Shown here: positions 26,689 to 40,060 of the stretch, one piece after another
Layout: each line of letters begins with the position of its first letter
Position numbering within the stretch: the stretch's first letter is position 1
DNA from: Nesterenkonia aurantiaca
GTDB lineage: Bacteria; Actinomycetota; Actinomycetes; Actinomycetales; Micrococcaceae
Length of the DNA: 64,000 nt
Assembly: GCF_004364585.1 (NCBI RefSeq)
Contig: NZ_SOAN01000002.1
Location: forward strand, 3,000 to 66,999
Direction of reading: 5' to 3'
The notes under the pieces: model-generated
Told to the model about the DNA's origin: nothing
Databases searched by the model: none
Seen by the model: the letters and a program-made list of their open reading frames with translations, nothing else
Translations under genes and position numbers: made by a program

Positions 26689-28046
26689 CGTTCCTCCTCG
26701 AAATGTTCGGTCAGGCGCAGGTGCACCGACTCGGGAACGTGGCGGTCCACGCTGAGCACCGTGATGTCGACCCAGCGCTGTGGGGGCGAGGATTCGCCGT
26801 AGTCGGCGGGATCGGCCGGCAGGTTGATGCGGACCTCCTGGCCCTGGGTGAGCAGAGCGCCCTCCTGGGACATCAGAAGCCCCGAGAGCGTCTCGTAATC
26901 GCCTTCTGGGAAGTCCTGGCCGATGACGCGCTCCACCTCATCGAGGTGCAGATCACCGTCGATGCGCCAGTGGTTCTCCCCGACATTCTCGATGCCGGCG
27001 GGCTCCTCGTCGTCGTGCTCGTCGGTGATCTCGCCGAGGATCTCCTCGGCCAGGTCCTCCATGGTGACCACACCGGTGAAGCCGCCGTACTCGTCGATGA
27101 CGCAGGCCAGCTTGGCATTGGCGTCGCGCAGCGTGCGCACGGCCTCGGGCAGCGGCATCAGCGTCGGAACGATCACCGGGGCGCGCATGATCTCGGTGGC
27201 AGGGGCTGCATCGGTGAACTTTGTGCCGAGCAGGTCCACCAGGTGCACGACGCCGACCGGTTCGTCATGGGTGTCGACCACCGGGTAGCGGGTGTGCTCC
27301 TGCGCCATGAGGGTGCGGATCTCACCCAGCGTGGTGTCCGGATGGATCAGACCGGTGCGTGATCGGGGGATCATGGCATGCTCGACATCGTGATCCGGGA
27401 AGTCCAGGATGCGGTCGAGGGTCAGATACATCTCCTCGGCGAGGTCCCCGCTCTCATGCGAGCTGGTCACGATGTGTTCGAGGTCCTTCGCCGTGGCGCT
27501 GGACTCCACGTCGTGCACCGGTTCGATGCGCAGCAGCTTCAGCAGCGCGTTCGCCGAGACGTCGAAGATCCAGATCAGCCAGCCGAATGCGGCGAGGTAG
27601 AACTTCGTGGAGCGTGCCAGGCCCAGCGACAGCGGGGTCGGATTGGCGATGGCGTAGTTCTTGGGGAAGAGCTCGCCGAAGATCATCTGCACGATGGTGG
27701 AGGCTGCCAGCGCGATGATGGTGCCCACCGTGATGCCGAGCGCGGCCGGGACGCCGACGCCGCCGAGCAGGGCACCCAGACTCTCTCCCACCAGGGGTTC
27801 GGCGACATAGCCGACGAGCAGGCCGGTGACCGTGATGCCCAGCTGTGCTCCGGAGAGCATGAAGGAGGTGCGTCCGGTGACGTCGAGCGCGCGTTTTGCG
27901 GATTTATTGCCATCCGCCGCCAGTGCCCGCAGCTTATTGCGGTCCACGGACATGTAGGCGAACTCTTGGGCCACGAAGTAGCCGTTGGCGGCAATGATCA
28001 CCAGGATTGCCAGGATGCCCAGCAGAAGGAGCAGGATCTCGATCAC
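26685..28046 (-). CDS. CNNM/CBS/CorC-domain membrane protein
   Basis: 453 residues: DUF21 transmembrane domain (about 1-195; NGYFVAQEFAYMSVDRNKLRAL, LSGAQLGITVTGLLVGYVAEPLVG, FGELFPKNYAIANP), a CBS pair (about 215-340; MIPRSRTGLIHPDTTLGEI, VIDEYGGFTGVVTMEDLAEEILGEITDE) and a CorC/HlyC C-terminal domain (about 355-440). Members are implicated in divalent-cation efflux or resistance. A tandem pair of one full-length and one shorter copy is common in actinobacteria and may form a heterodimer. A 288-bp gap with a TATAGT hexamer (minus strand, 28203-28198) lies upstream. Confidence 0.93.
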   Translation of the reverse strand: MIEILLLLLGILAILVIIAANGYFVAQEFAYMSVDRNKLRALAADGNKSAKRALDVTGRTSFMLSGAQLGITVTGLLVGYVAEPLVGESLGALLGGVGVPAALGITVGTIIALAASTIVQMIFGELFPKNYAIANPTPLSLGLARSTKFYLAAFGWLIWIFDVSANALLKLLRIEPVHDVESSATAKDLEHIVTSSHESGDLAEEMYLTLDRILDFPDHDVEHAMIPRSRTGLIHPDTTLGEIRTLMAQEHTRYPVVDTHDEPVGVVHLVDLLGTKFTDAAPATEIMRAPVIVPTLMPLPEAVRTLRDANAKLACVIDEYGGFTGVVTMEDLAEEILGEITDEHDDEEPAGIENVGENHWRIDGDLHLDEVERVIGQDFPEGDYETLSGLLMSQEGALLTQGQEVRINLPADPADYGESSPPQRWVDITVLSVDRHVPESVHLRLTEHFEEER

Positions 28047-28287
28047 CGGGTCACCACCCGGGTGTGTCCACGTCGATCAGCTGGCCCTGCATTCGCAGCA
28101 CCCGCGGGACGATATCGTCGGCGGCGTGCTGCGCTTGGTAACTCGTACACCTGTGTCAGGCACCTCTTCAGTCTCTCGATTGATCTGTTAGCTCGAGACT
28201 ATAGCGCACCCGAGCCCCGGAGCTAGATCGCATACGGCGGATGCCAGCATGGATGCGCGCCGATCCCTGAAACTGGCCGTGACACGA

Positions 28288-28322
28288 AGAAGCTCCCCGC
28301 ACCTGAGGTGCGGGGAGCTTCT
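28288..28322 (-). terminator. terminator after tRNA-Ala
   Basis: Perfect 16-bp stem AGAAGCTCCCCGCACC (28288-28303) / its complement (28307-28322), 3-nt loop. On the minus strand TCGTG follows. It lies 13 nt past the 3' end of the tRNA-Ala gene and should end the tRNA transcript. Confidence 0.85.
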
Positions 28323-28334
28323 CGATCTATCCTC

Positions 28335-28410
28335 TGGTGGAGGCAAGGGGACTCGAACCCCTAACCCCCTGCTTGCAAAGCAGGTGCGCTACCAATTGCG
28401 CCATGCCCCC
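28335..28410 (-). tRNA. tRNA-Ala (anticodon TGC)
   Basis: 76 nt including an encoded CCA. The acceptor stem GGGGGCA pairs with TGCCTCC (one G-T pair), the D-arm is GGCGCAATTGGTAGCGCA-like, the anticodon loop CTTTGCAAG carries TGC, and the T-arm GGGGTTCGAGTCCCC is complete. It lies leftward of tRNA-Ile, separated by the DLW-39 gene. Confidence 0.97.
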
Positions 28411-28429
28411 AAAGGTGTTCCTCAGGCTA

Positions 28430-28543
28430 TCAGAGCGAATCTGTGGCCTGAGACCAGATCTGCCGGGTGTCCTCGGAGCGTCGCCATTGGCGATAGCCGA
28501 GGATTCCCGCCACAGAGAGAGCCATAAAGACGAGACGTTTCAT
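28430..28543 (-). CDS. DLW-39 family small protein
   Basis: 37 residues, opening MKRLVFMALSVAGILGYRQW and ending IWSQATDSL. ATG at 28543-28541 is preceded by a perfect AAGGAGG at 8-nt spacing, stronger than most ribosome-binding sites in the window. An N-terminal hydrophobic helix and a charged C-terminus with the D-x-W-type motif match the DLW-39 family, a tiny actinobacterial protein found between the tRNA-Ile and tRNA-Ala genes downstream of gyrA. Function unknown; probably membrane-associated. Easily missed because of its size. Confidence 0.85.
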   Translation of the reverse strand: MKRLVFMALSVAGILGYRQWRRSEDTRQIWSQATDSL

Positions 28544-28566
28544 GTTTCCCTCCTTGGAGTCCGGGG

Positions 28567-28640
28567 TGGGCGTAGGAGGACTTGAACCTCCGACCTCATC
28601 GTTATCAGCGATGCGCTCTAACCGCCTGAGCTATACGCCC
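28567..28640 (-). tRNA. tRNA-Ile (anticodon GAT)
   Basis: 74 nt. Acceptor stem GGGCGTA / TACGCCC, D-arm with AGCTCAGGCGGTTAGAGC, anticodon loop CTGATAA carrying GAT, and T-arm GGAGGTTCAAGTCCTCC. The 3' end reads ACCC, so CCA is not fully encoded and must be added by the CCA-adding enzyme (pcnA product in this window). Confidence 0.97.
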
Positions 28641-28735
28641 GGACACCTTGTTTCTGATGCGTCACCCCCGCGAGGGCGACCACTACACATTACCCTGCTC
28701 TCAGCGACCGGACCAAATCGCCGGCCCGAGAGCGC

Positions 28736-29389
28736 TCAGTCGTCGGTGAGCGTGACCCCGACGCCGCCCACCAGGGAGGCGGAGAGGTTGTACAGCACTG
28801 CTGCGAGCATCGAGAGCACGGTCAGCAGCACCACGTTGACCACCGCGATGATCGTGGCGAAGGCCGCGACCTGGGTGATGGTCACGAGCTCTTCAACCCG
28901 GAAGGATCCTCCGCCCCCTTCGGTGCCGAGGATCTGGCCCAGCAGATCGTTGACCCGGTTGAAGATCCCCGAGACGTCCATGACGGTCCACAGCGTGACC
29001 GCCGCGACCACGGTCATGATGCCCAGAGCCACCGAGAGCAGGAAGCTCATCTTCAACACCGACCAGGGGTCGACCTTGGAGATCAGCAGCCGCGCTTTGC
29101 GGACCTTCGCCTTCGGCGTGGGCCGCACGAGCCCGGGCTGGGGACGAGTCCCGGTGGGACGCTGTCCCTGAGCCGGACGACCTGCCGGTGCGCTGGGGCG
29201 TGCCCCAGTGGGCCGGGGCTTGGCGCCGCCGGCCTGGCCCGACTGGGGACGGTCGTTCGTGCTGGCCCCGCCAGTGGCCCCGCCAGCGGCCTGGGCACGC
29301 GGCCGGGGCGCGGGGAACCGTGTGGCCGGGCGCGCCGCGGAGGAGCCCGTCTGGCTCCCCGAATTACCTGCGCCGTTGCTTGCGCTCAC
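28736..29389 (-). CDS. DUF3566 transmembrane protein
   Basis: 217 residues, GTG start with GGAGG 7 nt upstream. A long low-complexity head (Pro, Gly, Arg; about 1-95) precedes the DUF3566 domain (about 98-215): KARLLISKVDPWSVLKMSFLLS, two membrane segments (about 115-140 and 175-200) and the end LSASLVGGVGVTLTD. DUF3566 proteins are almost always encoded right after gyrA in actinobacteria. Function unproven. It lies 12 bp downstream of gyrA, so the genes are co-transcribed. Confidence 0.92.
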   Translation of the reverse strand: MSASNGAGNSGSQTGSSAARPATRFPAPRPRAQAAGGATGGASTNDRPQSGQAGGAKPRPTGARPSAPAGRPAQGQRPTGTRPQPGLVRPTPKAKVRKARLLISKVDPWSVLKMSFLLSVALGIMTVVAAVTLWTVMDVSGIFNRVNDLLGQILGTEGGGGSFRVEELVTITQVAAFATIIAVVNVVLLTVLSMLAAVLYNLSASLVGGVGVTLTDD

Positions 29390-29401
29390 TTAAGTCCTCC
29401 A

Positions 29402-32149
<2,748 letters not shown>

Positions 32150-32219
32150 GTGTGGTGTTCTCCCTTAGGCAAAGATCGGCGTCGTCTCGCGGCTGCGCCC
32201 TTCACGGGCTGGCAGCGGC

Positions 32220-34301
<2,082 letters not shown>

Positions 34302-34562
34302 CTATGCCGTCTCCTTGAGTTGCCGGGAAGGTCGAGGATGCTGACCTTGTCATGACACAGACCAGCCCGAGTGGTGGATACGCTCGGGCCGTCCTCCCAG
34401 TCTACCGCGCCAGGGACGCAAAATCTCATTCCTAGAGCGCCGTGGGCGCACAGACTCTGCGATCAGCGGCCGAGGAACACCCCTGGAACCAACTCGGGGA
34501 TGCCCGGGTGAGGTTGGGTTCCACTGTGAGGGCCCGAGCGCGGCATATCGCAGCCTGGCGTT

Positions 34563-35126
34563 TCAGCCGTAGGTGTCCCGGGGACCCCGCCCGCGGACCG
34601 AATACCGGCCCTTCTTCCAGCTGGGGGCCGCCGGACCCCGGATCGAGAGTCCGGTGACGATCCCCGGACCGAGCTGAGTGTTGAACACGTCCATGAGCTG
34701 CGGCTGCATGAGCTTGAGGTTCGTGGCCCAGGCGGTGGAGTCGCAGAGGACCTCCACCACCCCGTTCTCGAACTTCTCGGGTCTGCAGTGCGCAGCGATC
34801 GCGGAGCCGACGAGCTGTTCCCAGCGCGCTATCACCGAGCCCACGGCCACCGGGGAGCTCCACCCGCGGGTCTTGATCAGCCCGCCGACCACGCCGCCCA
34901 GCAGATTGGGGTCCCGCCGGTCGGCCCCGGACTTCGAGCCGCCGCTGCTCCTGGCCTGGGCCGGGGAGTCCTTGGAGGCGCTGCGCGGATCACCGGCCAG
35001 TGAGGAGCCGCGCGGGAGCCCACGCATCCGATGCTCGCCGCGGCCGCGTGCGGCGGCGCGCATCCGAGCCAGCAGGATCTTGGCGGCATCCTCATGGTCC
35101 TGGATCTGGTCGTCAATCGCGTTCAT
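34563..35126 (-). CDS. DUF721 (DciA-like) protein
   Basis: 187 residues. A basic, Ser/Gly-rich N-terminal half (to about 85) is followed by the DUF721 domain (about 92-165; PVAVGSVIARWEQLVGSAIAAHC, EVLCDSTAWATNLKLMQPQLM). DUF721 includes DciA, the replicative-helicase (DnaB) loader of bacteria lacking DnaC, which suits this origin-proximal place between recF and gyrB. The start lies inside the recF 3' end (14-nt overlap), so the two are translationally coupled. Helicase loading is inferred from the family. Confidence 0.9.
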   Translation of the reverse strand: MNAIDDQIQDHEDAAKILLARMRAAARGRGEHRMRGLPRGSSLAGDPRSASKDSPAQARSSGGSKSGADRRDPNLLGGVVGGLIKTRGWSSPVAVGSVIARWEQLVGSAIAAHCRPEKFENGVVEVLCDSTAWATNLKLMQPQLMDVFNTQLGPGIVTGLSIRGPAAPSWKKGRYSVRGRGPRDTYG

Positions 35127-36417
35127 GGAGGGTCACCTGGCTGATCTGGTCCACCGACTCCACGCGCAGCGCGCTGCGCATGAGGCTGGCGGGGACGTCG
35201 TCGTCCACCGCCGCGGTCACGATGAGCTGCTCGGCCTCCCCGGCGAGCTCGGCAAGCCGACGACGCCGGCGGGCATCGAGCTCGGCGAACACGTCATCGA
35301 GGATCAGCACCGGCTGGGAACCTTCGCTGGTATCGTCGTCGATCATCACGCGATAGGCGGCCAGCCTCAGGGCCAGGGCGAAGGACCAGGTCTCGCCGTG
35401 GGAGGCGAAGCCCTTCACCGGCACCTCATCCAAGGTGAAGGCGATATCGTCGCGGTGCGGACCTACCAGGGTGATCGCTCGCTGCCGTTCTTCGCGCCGG
35501 GCACCGGCCAGCCCGGAGAGCATCAGCTCGGCCAGCTCCTGGCGAGAGGCGGACTCCAGCACCGAGGCATCGGCCGAGGGATCCACCGACCCGGCCCGGC
35601 TCGAGCTCCCACTCTCGGGCTCAGCCTCGGCGTCCAGCGGGGGTTCAGCCTCGGCGTCTCCACGCTCGTCGAGCTGCGCATCCTGGGGCCGGGAATCCTG
35701 GTCCGGTCCCGTTTCGACCTCGAGAGAGCTGAGGTACCGCAGCCGCGCCGTGCGGATGCTGCCCGAGAGCTGCTCATAGGCGGTGGCCGTATGGGGTCGA
35801 AGCGCGGTGAGCATCTCCAGTCGGGCCTTGAGCAGATGCGATCCCGCCTCAGCCAGCTGGTGGTCCCACACCGCCAGCGTGGACTCATGGGTGGCGGTGA
35901 ACGACTCATGGCGCAGCGACTTGAGCAGGGCGTTGCGCTGCTTGAGCACCTTCTCGTAGTCCAGGCGCACCCTGCCCAGCGCCGGACGCAGCTGCACCGC
36001 GAGGTCATCCAGCAGCCGGCGCCGCACCGTGGGAGAACCCTTGATCAGGTCCAGATCCTCAGGTGCGAAGAGCACGGTGCGCAGGATTCCCAGCACGTCG
36101 GTGGCCCGCACCGGGTTGCCGCGGTTGATCCTGGCCCGGTTGCTGCGTCCCGGATTGATCTCGACCTCGAGCCGAGCCTGCCGAGATCCCCGGTGCGCCT
36201 CGGCGCGGATGAAGGCCTGCTTCTGTCCGTGTCGGACCAGGGGCCCGTCCTGGCTCACCCGGTGCGAGCTCAAGGTGGAGAGGTAGCCGATGGCCTCGGC
36301 GATGTTGGTCTTGCCCACCCCGTTGAAGCCCAGCAGCACATTGGGGCCAGGCTGCAGCTCCAGCTGCGCCTGGGCGTAGCTGCGAAAATCCGTGAGCGTG
36401 AGCTGTGAGAGCCGCAT
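35113..36417 (-). CDS. recF: DNA replication/repair protein RecF
   Basis: 434 residues. Walker A GFNGVGKTNIAEAIGYLS (about 35), the RecF-specific LTLTDFRSYAQAQLEL, the signature/Walker B region with ILDDVFAELDARRRRRLAEL, and the C-terminal helix. An SMC-like ATPase that loads RecA at gaps through RecOR. About 60 residues of acidic low-complexity sequence (SLEVETGPDQDSRPQDAQLD onward, to SVLESASRQ; about 230-300) are inserted before the last ATPase segment. The gene lies 21 bp after dnaN; gnd, which separates the two in several actinobacteria, is absent. Confidence 0.95.
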   Translation of the reverse strand: MRLSQLTLTDFRSYAQAQLELQPGPNVLLGFNGVGKTNIAEAIGYLSTLSSHRVSQDGPLVRHGQKQAFIRAEAHRGSRQARLEVEINPGRSNRARINRGNPVRATDVLGILRTVLFAPEDLDLIKGSPTVRRRLLDDLAVQLRPALGRVRLDYEKVLKQRNALLKSLRHESFTATHESTLAVWDHQLAEAGSHLLKARLEMLTALRPHTATAYEQLSGSIRTARLRYLSSLEVETGPDQDSRPQDAQLDERGDAEAEPPLDAEAEPESGSSSRAGSVDPSADASVLESASRQELAELMLSGLAGARREERQRAITLVGPHRDDIAFTLDEVPVKGFASHGETWSFALALRLAAYRVMIDDDTSEGSQPVLILDDVFAELDARRRRRLAELAGEAEQLIVTAAVDDDVPASLMRSALRVESVDQISQVTLHERD

Positions 36418-36438
36418 GGTCTCCTAGGCTGCCAGCCG

Positions 36439-37566
36439 CTACGGGTTGATCAGGCGCACCGGCATCAGCAGATACCGGAAGTCGATCGCCTTCTCACCCT
36501 CGGCCTCGGCCTGTCCGGTGATCATGGCCGGCTTGGGCGCCGAGACGAAGGAGAACCGCAGGAAGTCAGTGTCGATGACGTTGAGTCCCTCGTTGAGGTA
36601 GGCCGGGTTGAATCCGACGGTGATCGCTTCACCGGTCAGGGTCGCGGGGATGACCTCCGAGGCGGAGGCCGCGTCGTCGACCCCGGCGTCCAGGATGACC
36701 TCGTCGTCCTGGGTGAACTGCAGCCGGACATGACCGTTGCGTTCCGAGACCAGGGAGACGCGGCGCGCGGCCTCGATGAACTCAGCCGTGTTCACCACCG
36801 CGTGGATCGGAGTCTCTTCCGGGAAGAGCTGACGGATCTTCGGGTAATCCCCGTCCACCAGCACCGAGGTGGTGCGGCGTCCCCCGGAGGAGAAGCCGAC
36901 AAGCTCGGCCGTCTCGGAGAGCGCGATCTGCAGCGAGCCGGCTCCGGCCAGGGACTTCGCCACGTCATTGAGCGTTTTGGCCTTGATCAGCACCGAGGTG
37001 GAGATGTCCGGGTCAGCGGGAGACCAGTTGATCTCGCGCATCGCCAGTCGATAGCGGTCAGTGGCGAGGAAGGTGATGGTGTCTCCCTCGATCTCGACCT
37101 TGACGCCGGTGAGGATCGGCAGCGTGTCGTCCTTCGATGCGGCCGTGATCACTTGGGAGACCGCCCGGGCGAAGACGGCGCCGTCCACGGTTCCGGCGAG
37201 TTCTGGCATGCCTGGAAGTTCCGGGTACTCATCCACCGGCATGGTCGAGAGCGTGAACTTCGAGGAGCGGCAGGTCAGTTGAACGCGAGAGTCCTGCAGG
37301 TGAACCGTGACCGGGGCGTTGGGCAGGGACTTCACGATGTCGTTGAGTAGCCGTCCCGAGACCAGGATCGTGCCCTCCTGCTTGACCTCAGCCTCGATGT
37401 GCAGCTGCGCCGAGATCTCGTGGTCGAAGCTGGAGATCGTGACGGTCTGATCTGCCGCAGTGATGTGCAGTCCGGCCAGGACAGGAGCGGGCGGTCGGGG
37501 GGACAGCGACCGGGCAGCCCATGAGACTGCTTCGGAAAGAACGTCCCGCTCAACAGTGAACTCCAC
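36439..37566 (-). CDS. dnaN: DNA polymerase III beta sliding clamp
   Basis: 375 residues from GTG 37566, which begins EFTVERDVLSEAVSWAARSL as clamp proteins do. An upstream in-frame ATG (37620) would add 18 non-conserved residues and lacks a ribosome-binding site. Three clamp domains can be followed (ISSFDHEISAQL; LPILTGVKVEIEG; VGFNPAYLNEGL) ending in YLLMPVRLINP. It tethers the polymerase to DNA. Normal length for the family. Confidence 0.96.
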   Translation of the reverse strand: MEFTVERDVLSEAVSWAARSLSPRPPAPVLAGLHITAADQTVTISSFDHEISAQLHIEAEVKQEGTILVSGRLLNDIVKSLPNAPVTVHLQDSRVQLTCRSSKFTLSTMPVDEYPELPGMPELAGTVDGAVFARAVSQVITAASKDDTLPILTGVKVEIEGDTITFLATDRYRLAMREINWSPADPDISTSVLIKAKTLNDVAKSLAGAGSLQIALSETAELVGFSSGGRRTTSVLVDGDYPKIRQLFPEETPIHAVVNTAEFIEAARRVSLVSERNGHVRLQFTQDDEVILDAGVDDAASASEVIPATLTGEAITVGFNPAYLNEGLNVIDTDFLRFSFVSAPKPAMITGQAEAEGEKAIDFRYLLMPVRLINP

Positions 37567-38282
37567 TGATCCCTGCCCTTCTTGTGGCTCTCGGACAGCT
37601 CCGCGATGAATGTCAAGCATCTGGTGGCTGTGTCGAGTGTCGAGCTTACCTGCAAGAGCGAGTCAGAAGCCAGCAAAGAAGTTAGCGACCACCATATGAG
37701 CCGCAGCATTGTTCAGGAGCCACAAGATCTGGGATCAGGGCAGCTTCTGAGGCGTCGCAGCGAGGGAGGGACTGGAGGGAGTCTCCGGCCTCGGGGCGTT
37801 GTTCTTGATCGTTGGTCCTTCCTCGTTGGGACCGGCCAGGTGATTGTTCTTTGTCATATAAGGGGTTAAGGGTCAGAAGTGTTAATAGGTGCTGTGGAAT
37901 CTGTGGATAACCCACTCGATCTCTGGGTCTGCCTGATATTTCCTGTGCACTCCGTGGTGGACCGACACCGCTTGGGCTGTGCATCACCAGGGGAGATTCT
38001 TCGGCGTGCAGATTGCCCGCTCCCCAACGCTGGCGTGGTTATCCACAGAAATCGAGGGTTCTGCACCGGTGGATGCACCGATTTATCCACAGCTGTTAAC
38101 AAGAATCGGGAAAACTCCACCGCTGCTTGTGGATATGTGGGAAAACCTGTGGAGATCGCCGCTGTCAACCGCGCTGAATCCCAACCGGGAGAGGAAATGA
38201 CAACGGTGTGAGTTGTGGAGCAGGAGTCTCTCCACAGGTGTCAGCCATGGGCTTGACTTAACTGCGGCCGATCTGCCGCAGG
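37567..38282. other. replication origin oriC (dnaA-dnaN intergenic region)
   Basis: The 716-bp gap between dnaA and dnaN has no gene. It carries perfect DnaA boxes at 37902-37910 (TGTGGATAA), 38039-38047 and 38083-38091 (TTATCCACA). Near-matches lie at 37893-37901, 38128-38136 (TGTGGATAT), 38148-38156, 38214-38222 and 38228-38236. The AT-richer stretch around 37845-37890 (TTTGTCATATAAGGGGTTAA region) is a candidate unwinding element. Location and boxes are the standard actinobacterial oriC pattern. The dnaN promoter must also lie here. Confidence 0.93.
38262..38281 (-). terminator. possible terminator after dnaA
   Basis: Seven-bp stem CTGCGGC (38262-38268) / GCCGCAG (38275-38281), 6-nt loop, directly after the dnaA stop codon and followed on the minus strand by TTAAGTC. 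Short and therefore weak. Confidence 0.4.
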
Positions 38283-39959
38283 TCAGCGTTGCTGTTTGAT
38301 CTTGTTCGTCAGTTCCGTGACCTGGTTGAACACGGCCCGCCGCTCCGCCATCAGCTCTCGGATCTTGCGTTCGGCATACATCACAGTGGTGTGATCGCGT
38401 CCGCCCAAGGCCTGCCCGATCTTCGGAAGTGACATCTCCGTGAGCTCGCGCAGCAGATACATGGCGATCTGGCGTGCCGTCACCAAGGTGCGGTTGCGCG
38501 ACTTCGAGGTCAGCTCCTCGACCGTGAAGTTGTAGTAGTCCGCGGTGGCGTTGATGATCTGCTCGGAGGTGATCTCCTGGGCATGGTCATCGGAGATCAG
38601 ATCCCGCATCACCTGTTCGGCCAGCGAGAGGTCCACCGCCTGCTTGTTGAGCGCAGCGTAGGCGGTGACCCGGATCAGCGCGCCTTCGAGCTCGCGGATG
38701 TTGGTGGAGATCTTGGAACCGATGTACTCCAAGACGTCGTCCGGGCAGGAGAAGTTCTCCGCGGTGGCCTTCTTGCGCAGGATCGCGATGCGCGTCTCCA
38801 GCTCAGGCGGCTGGATGTCGGTGATCAGGCCCCATTCGAACCGCGACCGGAGCCGCTCTTCGAACCCGGAGAGCTGTTTCGGCGGCAGATCAGAGGTGAT
38901 GACGACCTGCTTGTTGTTGTTGTAGAGGGTGTTGAAGGTATGGAAGAACTCCTCCACTGTGCGTTCCTTGTCCGCGAGGAACTGGATGTCGTCGAGCAGC
39001 AGGATGTCGACATTGCGATAGAGATGCTTGAAGCTGGCGCCCTCGTCGTCGCGAATGGAGTTGATGAAGTCGTTCGTGAACTCCTCCGAGTTCACGTAGC
39101 GCACGCGGATGCCGGAATAGAGCCGCTGCGCGTAGTGCCCGATGGCATGGAGCAGGTGAGTCTTGCCCAGACCGGAGTCGCCATAGATGAACAGCGGGTT
39201 GTACGCCTTCGCAGGAGCCTCCGCCACGGCGTTCGCGGCGGCATGGGCGAACCTGTTCGAGGAACCGATGACGAAGGTGTCGAACGTGTAGCGCGGGTTC
39301 AACCGGGAGGTCTCATAGGACTCACCACCGCCGCTGGCGGTGAAGGACTCCGAGGGAGCCGGACGGCTGGGAGGGCGGCGCTCGACCATGCGTGGGTCCC
39401 GCTGCGCCGGCTCGGGCCGTTCGTACTGTGAATAATCGGTGGGTGCGAAGCTGGGCTGCCCGAACTCGTCACGCTCGCGACCCGAACCGATGCCCCGGCG
39501 TTGAGGGGACCGCTCGTCCCGGGCATATGGATTGGTCTCGGCCACCGGGCCCCGGCGCGGAGGCTCGACCACGGTCTCGCTGGGGTAGAGGTCATCCACC
39601 GCCGTGGAGGAGGCCGATGCGGCTGAGGGCGCCGAGGGCGCCGAGTGTTCGCTGGCTTTCTCCCGCTGGCGCTGGGACATCCCGAGGTCAACCACGTAGG
39701 CGCAGAGCACCTCCCTGCCGAACACCGCGCGCAGCGCCTCGCTGAGCTGCACGGCCAGAGTCGCCTGCATCAGTTCCCGCACCCGCTCATGGGGCACCGC
39801 CACTGTCAGCAGCAGCGTCTCACCGAGGAGCTGCTCCCCTTGGGGCACGGCGCGTCCCACATCGGTCAGGTTCAGCGCCCCGATGCCATGGTTCTCCCGG
39901 AGCTCTGCGAGCACCTGCTGCCACTGGCGCGGCACATCGATCTCTGACTCAGCAGGCAC
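38283..39959 (-). CDS. dnaA: chromosomal replication initiator DnaA
   Basis: 558 residues from GTG 39959, chosen because GAGGGG lies 6 nt upstream and the product begins with domain I ([18 protein letters not shown]). The frame extends far upstream without similarity. Domain II is a long disordered linker (about 95-230). Domain III is the AAA+ ATPase with [19 protein letters not shown] and [20 protein letters not shown]; domain IV has the DNA-binding signature [15 protein letters not shown]. It binds the boxes in oriC and its own promoter. Leftward, facing dnaN across oriC. Confidence 0.96.
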   Translation of the reverse strand: MPAESEIDVPRQWQQVLAELRENHGIGALNLTDVGRAVPQGEQLLGETLLLTVAVPHERVRELMQATLAVQLSEALRAVFGREVLCAYVVDLGMSQRQREKASEHSAPSAPSAASASSTAVDDLYPSETVVEPPRRGPVAETNPYARDERSPQRRGIGSGRERDEFGQPSFAPTDYSQYERPEPAQRDPRMVERRPPSRPAPSESFTASGGGESYETSRLNPRYTFDTFVIGSSNRFAHAAANAVAEAPAKAYNPLFIYGDSGLGKTHLLHAIGHYAQRLYSGIRVRYVNSEEFTNDFINSIRDDEGASFKHLYRNVDILLLDDIQFLADKERTVEEFFHTFNTLYNNNKQVVITSDLPPKQLSGFEERLRSRFEWGLITDIQPPELETRIAILRKKATAENFSCPDDVLEYIGSKISTNIRELEGALIRVTAYAALNKQAVDLSLAEQVMRDLISDDHAQEITSEQIINATADYYNFTVEELTSKSRNRTLVTARQIAMYLLRELTEMSLPKIGQALGGRDHTTVMYAERKIRELMAERRAVFNQVTELTNKIKQQR

Positions 39960-39995
39960 GCTGCTCCCCTCATGTACATCGGCGAAATTCTGCCC

Positions 39996-40034
39996 ATAGT
40001 ATTCCACAGCTTCTGTGGACAGCCCTGTGGAACA
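39996..40034 (-). promoter_or_regulatory. dnaA promoter with DnaA boxes
   Basis: On the minus strand TACTAT (40001-39996) is a good -10, about 30 nt before the start of translation; no clear -35 is seen. DnaA-box-like TGTGGACAG (40014-40022) and TGTGGAACA (40026-40034) overlap the expected -35 zone, consistent with autorepression. The whole upstream gap is only about 100 bp because an ABC transporter gene ends at 40061. Confidence 0.5.
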
Positions 40035-40060
40035 ACTCGGTTCTTCCGCGTCATGGCAGG

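Noticed and set aside
28249-28527. Frame over the tRNA-Ala gene
   Set aside because: It runs through the tRNA and its terminator; the tRNA explains the sequence.
28728-28738. Second LacI-type operator half match (GAGAGCGCTC)
   Set aside because: Only a partial match and positioned just after the DUF3566 stop codon with no promoter, so most likely chance.
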